From an uncultured Mollicutes bacterium (GTDB lineage Bacteria > Bacillota_I > Bacilli_A > Acholeplasmatales > Anaeroplasmataceae): a stretch of DNA of 36,285 nt. A program made the translations under genes and the position numbers. Each line of letters opens with the position of its first letter. The first letter of the stretch is position 1. The stretch covers positions 1-36,285 of the forward strand of contig CAMWKG010000017.1 of the NCBI GenBank assembly GCA_947174785.1, read 5' to 3'. Below are positions 34,222 to 36,285 of this stretch, piece by piece. The notes below the pieces were generated by a model. It was given only the letters and a program-made list of their open reading frames with translations, made no database searches and was not told where the DNA came from.

Positions 34222-34268
34222 TAAGAAATAAAAACCCTTAACGAATTACAAAAGTAACTCATTAAGGG
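34222..34268 (-). terminator. Terminator after the small membrane protein gene
   Basis: CCCTTAA and TTAAGGG (34235-34268) pair perfectly, with an inner stem TTAC/GTAA. On the minus strand TTTTTATTTC follows the stem. Confidence 0.85.
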
Positions 34269-34304
34269 AAATGATAAATACGTAATCAATTTTTCACAAA
34301 TTTT

Positions 34305-34709
34305 CTAATCAATATTTTTAATGCTTGCCCTACCTTTTTTATCCACCACGAAAGAACATTTCTTCCCCACTTGGTTTCTTATACGTGAAGAAATAAATCT
34401 ATATGCGGCAACATAATTCTTATTTTCACTTCTTATAACAATTTGATAAGATATATAACAATTAACATTTGTTATTATTCCTATAAGAATATTTGTATTA
34501 TTCTTATATTTTAAATACGATTTAATATGGACGCATATAATGATTAATATGCCTATGCTTGTTATAACCAATGGAATGGAAAAAATAAATCCCCTTATTC
34601 CAATGTAAAGCATCGTAAGAATTAATATCATAAACCAAAAAGAGAACAAGAATATAAAAATATTTCTAAAATTTGTTTTGGTTACATCTTTCATCACTTT
34701 ATCATCCAT
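34305..34709 (-). CDS. Small membrane protein paired with the PPC-domain protein
   Basis: Unrecognised 134-residue protein. Two hydrophobic segments (about 17-37 and 41-63) are followed by a ~65-residue soluble, basic C-terminal domain predicted to be beta-rich (ILIGIITNVNCYISYQIVI). The ATG at 34709 lies inside the end of the upstream gene (16-base overlap). A second ATG at 34694 overlaps its TGA stop directly. Either way translation is coupled to the secreted protein, so the two products probably act together. A terminator follows. No family is recognised. Confidence 0.7.
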   Translation of the reverse strand: MDDKVMKDVTKTNFRNIFIFLFSFWFMILILTMLYIGIRGFIFSIPLVITSIGILIIICVHIKSYLKYKNNTNILIGIITNVNCYISYQIVIRSENKNYVAAYRFISSRIRNQVGKKCSFVVDKKGRASIKNID

Positions 34710-36226
34710 TCTATATCTTCTATCGTTTGAATTCCTTTAGTCTTTCCCATTAAAGGTTGACCAATGATGTGAGCTTTAATCTCATCTTCATTATATAAAT
34801 TATTCGTATTCTCATATTTAGGTGCGTAATCTATATATCTTTTGGTACCCCAATCAAATTTATCAGAAAAATGATATTTAATCTTCATCATTACCACTTC
34901 TTCACTAGAAGTACCTTTTCCCACTTCCATTGCGGCTTTTAAATTGATTAAATATTCTCTAAAATTTGCTTTAGTAACATTCCATGCGCTAGGCAGAAAA
35001 AGATTTACTGCTAATCCTACAACAGCTGTTGCTGCACCTGCTATTCCTAGTCCTAATGAAACCGGAGGACATGCTACTGAAAACACACTCCCAAATGATA
35101 AAATTAGACCTGATGTATTAAATATCATATTTACCTGTTGATTTGTTTTATCTTGCCATTCATTATATCCTTCTACGTAATTTAATGTTTTTTCAGCAAC
35201 TTTATAAATTGCCGTTCTTACCTCTAAGTTCCAAATATACAAAACAGCATAAGTGAAATCTTGATTTTTATAAGTTGAAGCTAAACTTTTTATCATAGGA
35301 TAAGTATCATAACAACTATAATATGTTCGTGTGGCATCGTTAGAAAGACCTGAAGGCGTAATTCCCATAGGAGCAAAATCACAAAGCCATAAAGCACCTA
35401 AATCACCTGCTTTTTTACCATTAGGAATATTATAAATCATATCTTCATATTCTTCACCTGTATATAATCTTATTCTCATATTATAATATTCATCATTATT
35501 CCAAGTTTTATCACCATAAGAATACACTTGAATATAATAGGTACCAGCAGTTATATTCATTGTAATAGATTCATCAGAATTTGAGGATCTAGCTGATGTT
35601 GCAATAACTTCGCTAGAATCATAGCTAGAATTTACTGTATTTGGTTGTCTATAAAGCTTTAAGTCATAGTCACATCCAGTTGGAATATTATATAATTCAA
35701 TTTCTATTATTCCTGTCAATATTGAATCAACATAATAATAATCTGTATCAATATATTTTTTTCCCCATGAACCACTCTTTTGACTAATTGTACCTCTAGC
35801 ACTAGTCATCAGGCTATAGAAAAATGTACCTTTAGCTTCATGTAAACAACTTGCTTTTTTAAAAGAATCATTATCTTCATAACTATCGTTCAAAGTAGCT
35901 ATCTGATATTCTTCACTCACTTCGTTGTATTCTTTAATCGTGTGTGTACCAGTATCGTCTGTATAAATGACTTCACTTTGTTTTCCTGCCAATATAGACT
36001 TATTTTCAAACTCATCCATTGCTGCTGGATCAATGTTTTCTAAATCAATATTTTGCTTGATACCATAATCCACTTTACTAGGGTCAACATAATTAGCTTC
36101 TAACTCTGTAAAATCTGGTTCTATTAAATCTGCATTTTCTTCACTTGCATTACTGATAATTGAAAACGAAAAAGCAAACACTATTAAAATTAAAATTCCT
36201 ATTCCTTTTTTGATTAAAGACTTCAT
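34694..36226 (-). CDS. Secreted protein with PPC-like domain and glycine-rich hydrophobic hairpin
   Basis: Exported protein of 510 residues; signal peptide at about 1-27 ending in SNA. A pre-peptidase C-terminal (PPC)-like beta domain spans about 120-250 (CDYDLKLYR; GTYYIQVYSYG with the family's final G-x-Y-x-x-x-V pattern). About residues 255-365 are helical. Then a hydrophobic, Gly/Ala-rich pair of segments at about 368-420 (LGLGIAGAATAVVGLAV) looks able to insert in a membrane. A charged tail of ~90 residues ends the protein. No protease catalytic motif is present, although PPC domains usually accompany proteases. AGGAGGT precedes the ATG. The gene runs to near the window edge, so upstream partners are not visible. 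Confidence 0.75.
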   Translation of the reverse strand: MKSLIKKGIGILILIVFAFSFSIISNASEENADLIEPDFTELEANYVDPSKVDYGIKQNIDLENIDPAAMDEFENKSILAGKQSEVIYTDDTGTHTIKEYNEVSEEYQIATLNDSYEDNDSFKKASCLHEAKGTFFYSLMTSARGTISQKSGSWGKKYIDTDYYYVDSILTGIIEIELYNIPTGCDYDLKLYRQPNTVNSSYDSSEVIATSARSSNSDESITMNITAGTYYIQVYSYGDKTWNNDEYYNMRIRLYTGEEYEDMIYNIPNGKKAGDLGALWLCDFAPMGITPSGLSNDATRTYYSCYDTYPMIKSLASTYKNQDFTYAVLYIWNLEVRTAIYKVAEKTLNYVEGYNEWQDKTNQQVNMIFNTSGLILSFGSVFSVACPPVSLGLGIAGAATAVVGLAVNLFLPSAWNVTKANFREYLINLKAAMEVGKGTSSEEVVMMKIKYHFSDKFDWGTKRYIDYAPKYENTNNLYNEDEIKAHIIGQPLMGKTKGIQTIEDIEWMIK

Positions 36227-36285
36227 ATTTTTTACCTCCTATTAAGGTATTAATTATTTATAAACTTGATTGGTATCCATTAAAA

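Noticed and set aside
33842-34304. Riboswitch in the long leader of the lipoprotein operon
   Set aside because: The leader is AT-rich and I found no conserved riboswitch core or strong hairpin before the ribosome site.

Overview
The window (about one third G+C) reads as a chromosome segment of a low-GC Gram-positive bacterium of the Bacillota. Several gene pairs end on TGA inside ATGA overlaps, so TGA is a stop and this is not the Mycoplasma code. Conserved gene orders match Bacilli: apt-rel-dtd, recU-ponA, and the order dpaA ... rnj ... spoIIIE. Shine-Dalgarno sites are often the GGTGAT half of the consensus. Secreted InlB-repeat lipoproteins, a pectinesterase and a starch-binding module suggest an uncultured, gut-type relative of Erysipelotrichia/RF39 lineages; this placement is inference.

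Left part (1-7.5 kb): a small membrane protein, a methyltransferase, a DacF-type carboxypeptidase, and a very large lipoprotein pectinesterase. The pectinesterase ends in three 342-bp tandem repeats and starts from a consensus promoter overlapped by a CcpA (cre) operator. Two diverged copies of a 37-bp motif look like IS-end relics.

Central housekeeping block (7.5-16.2 kb, minus strand): apt-rel-dtd-(unknown membrane protein)-rimO-trmL-trxA-trxB-(small protein), closely spaced and ended by a terminator. It combines purine salvage, the stringent response, tRNA and ribosome modification, and thiol redox. The thioredoxin reductase lacks the usual NADPH-site signatures.

16.2-24.5 kb: a SpoVB/MurJ-like flippase, a YetF-like protein, a TIGR04086-like membrane protein, rarA, then a SpoIIIE/FtsK homologue with both Walker motifs destroyed, RNase J, and DpaA without DpaB. 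The last three keep the Bacillus gene order around rnjB although dpaB, asd, dapG, dapA and tepA are missing. This looks like an eroded or repurposed sporulation locus. A stand-alone CBM20-type protein follows.

24.7-30.0 kb: recU-ponA on the plus strand, then a P-loop kinase-like protein, mgtE and an unknown helical protein on the minus strand.

30.0-36.3 kb, accessory region: a promoter drives a 5' half of tRNA-Arg(UCU). Next come 228 bp with direct repeats resembling integrase arm sites, then a complete tRNA-Arg(UCU). A tyrosine recombinase catalytic domain follows, fused in frame behind a signal peptide and BspA-type leucine-rich repeats. Upstream lie an InlB-repeat lipoprotein with an HEFTH zinc-protease motif, and a secreted PPC-domain protein paired with a small membrane protein. 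The strongest leads are the recombinase chimera with the split tRNA, the pseudo-ATPase SpoIIIE, and the secreted protein pair at the right edge.
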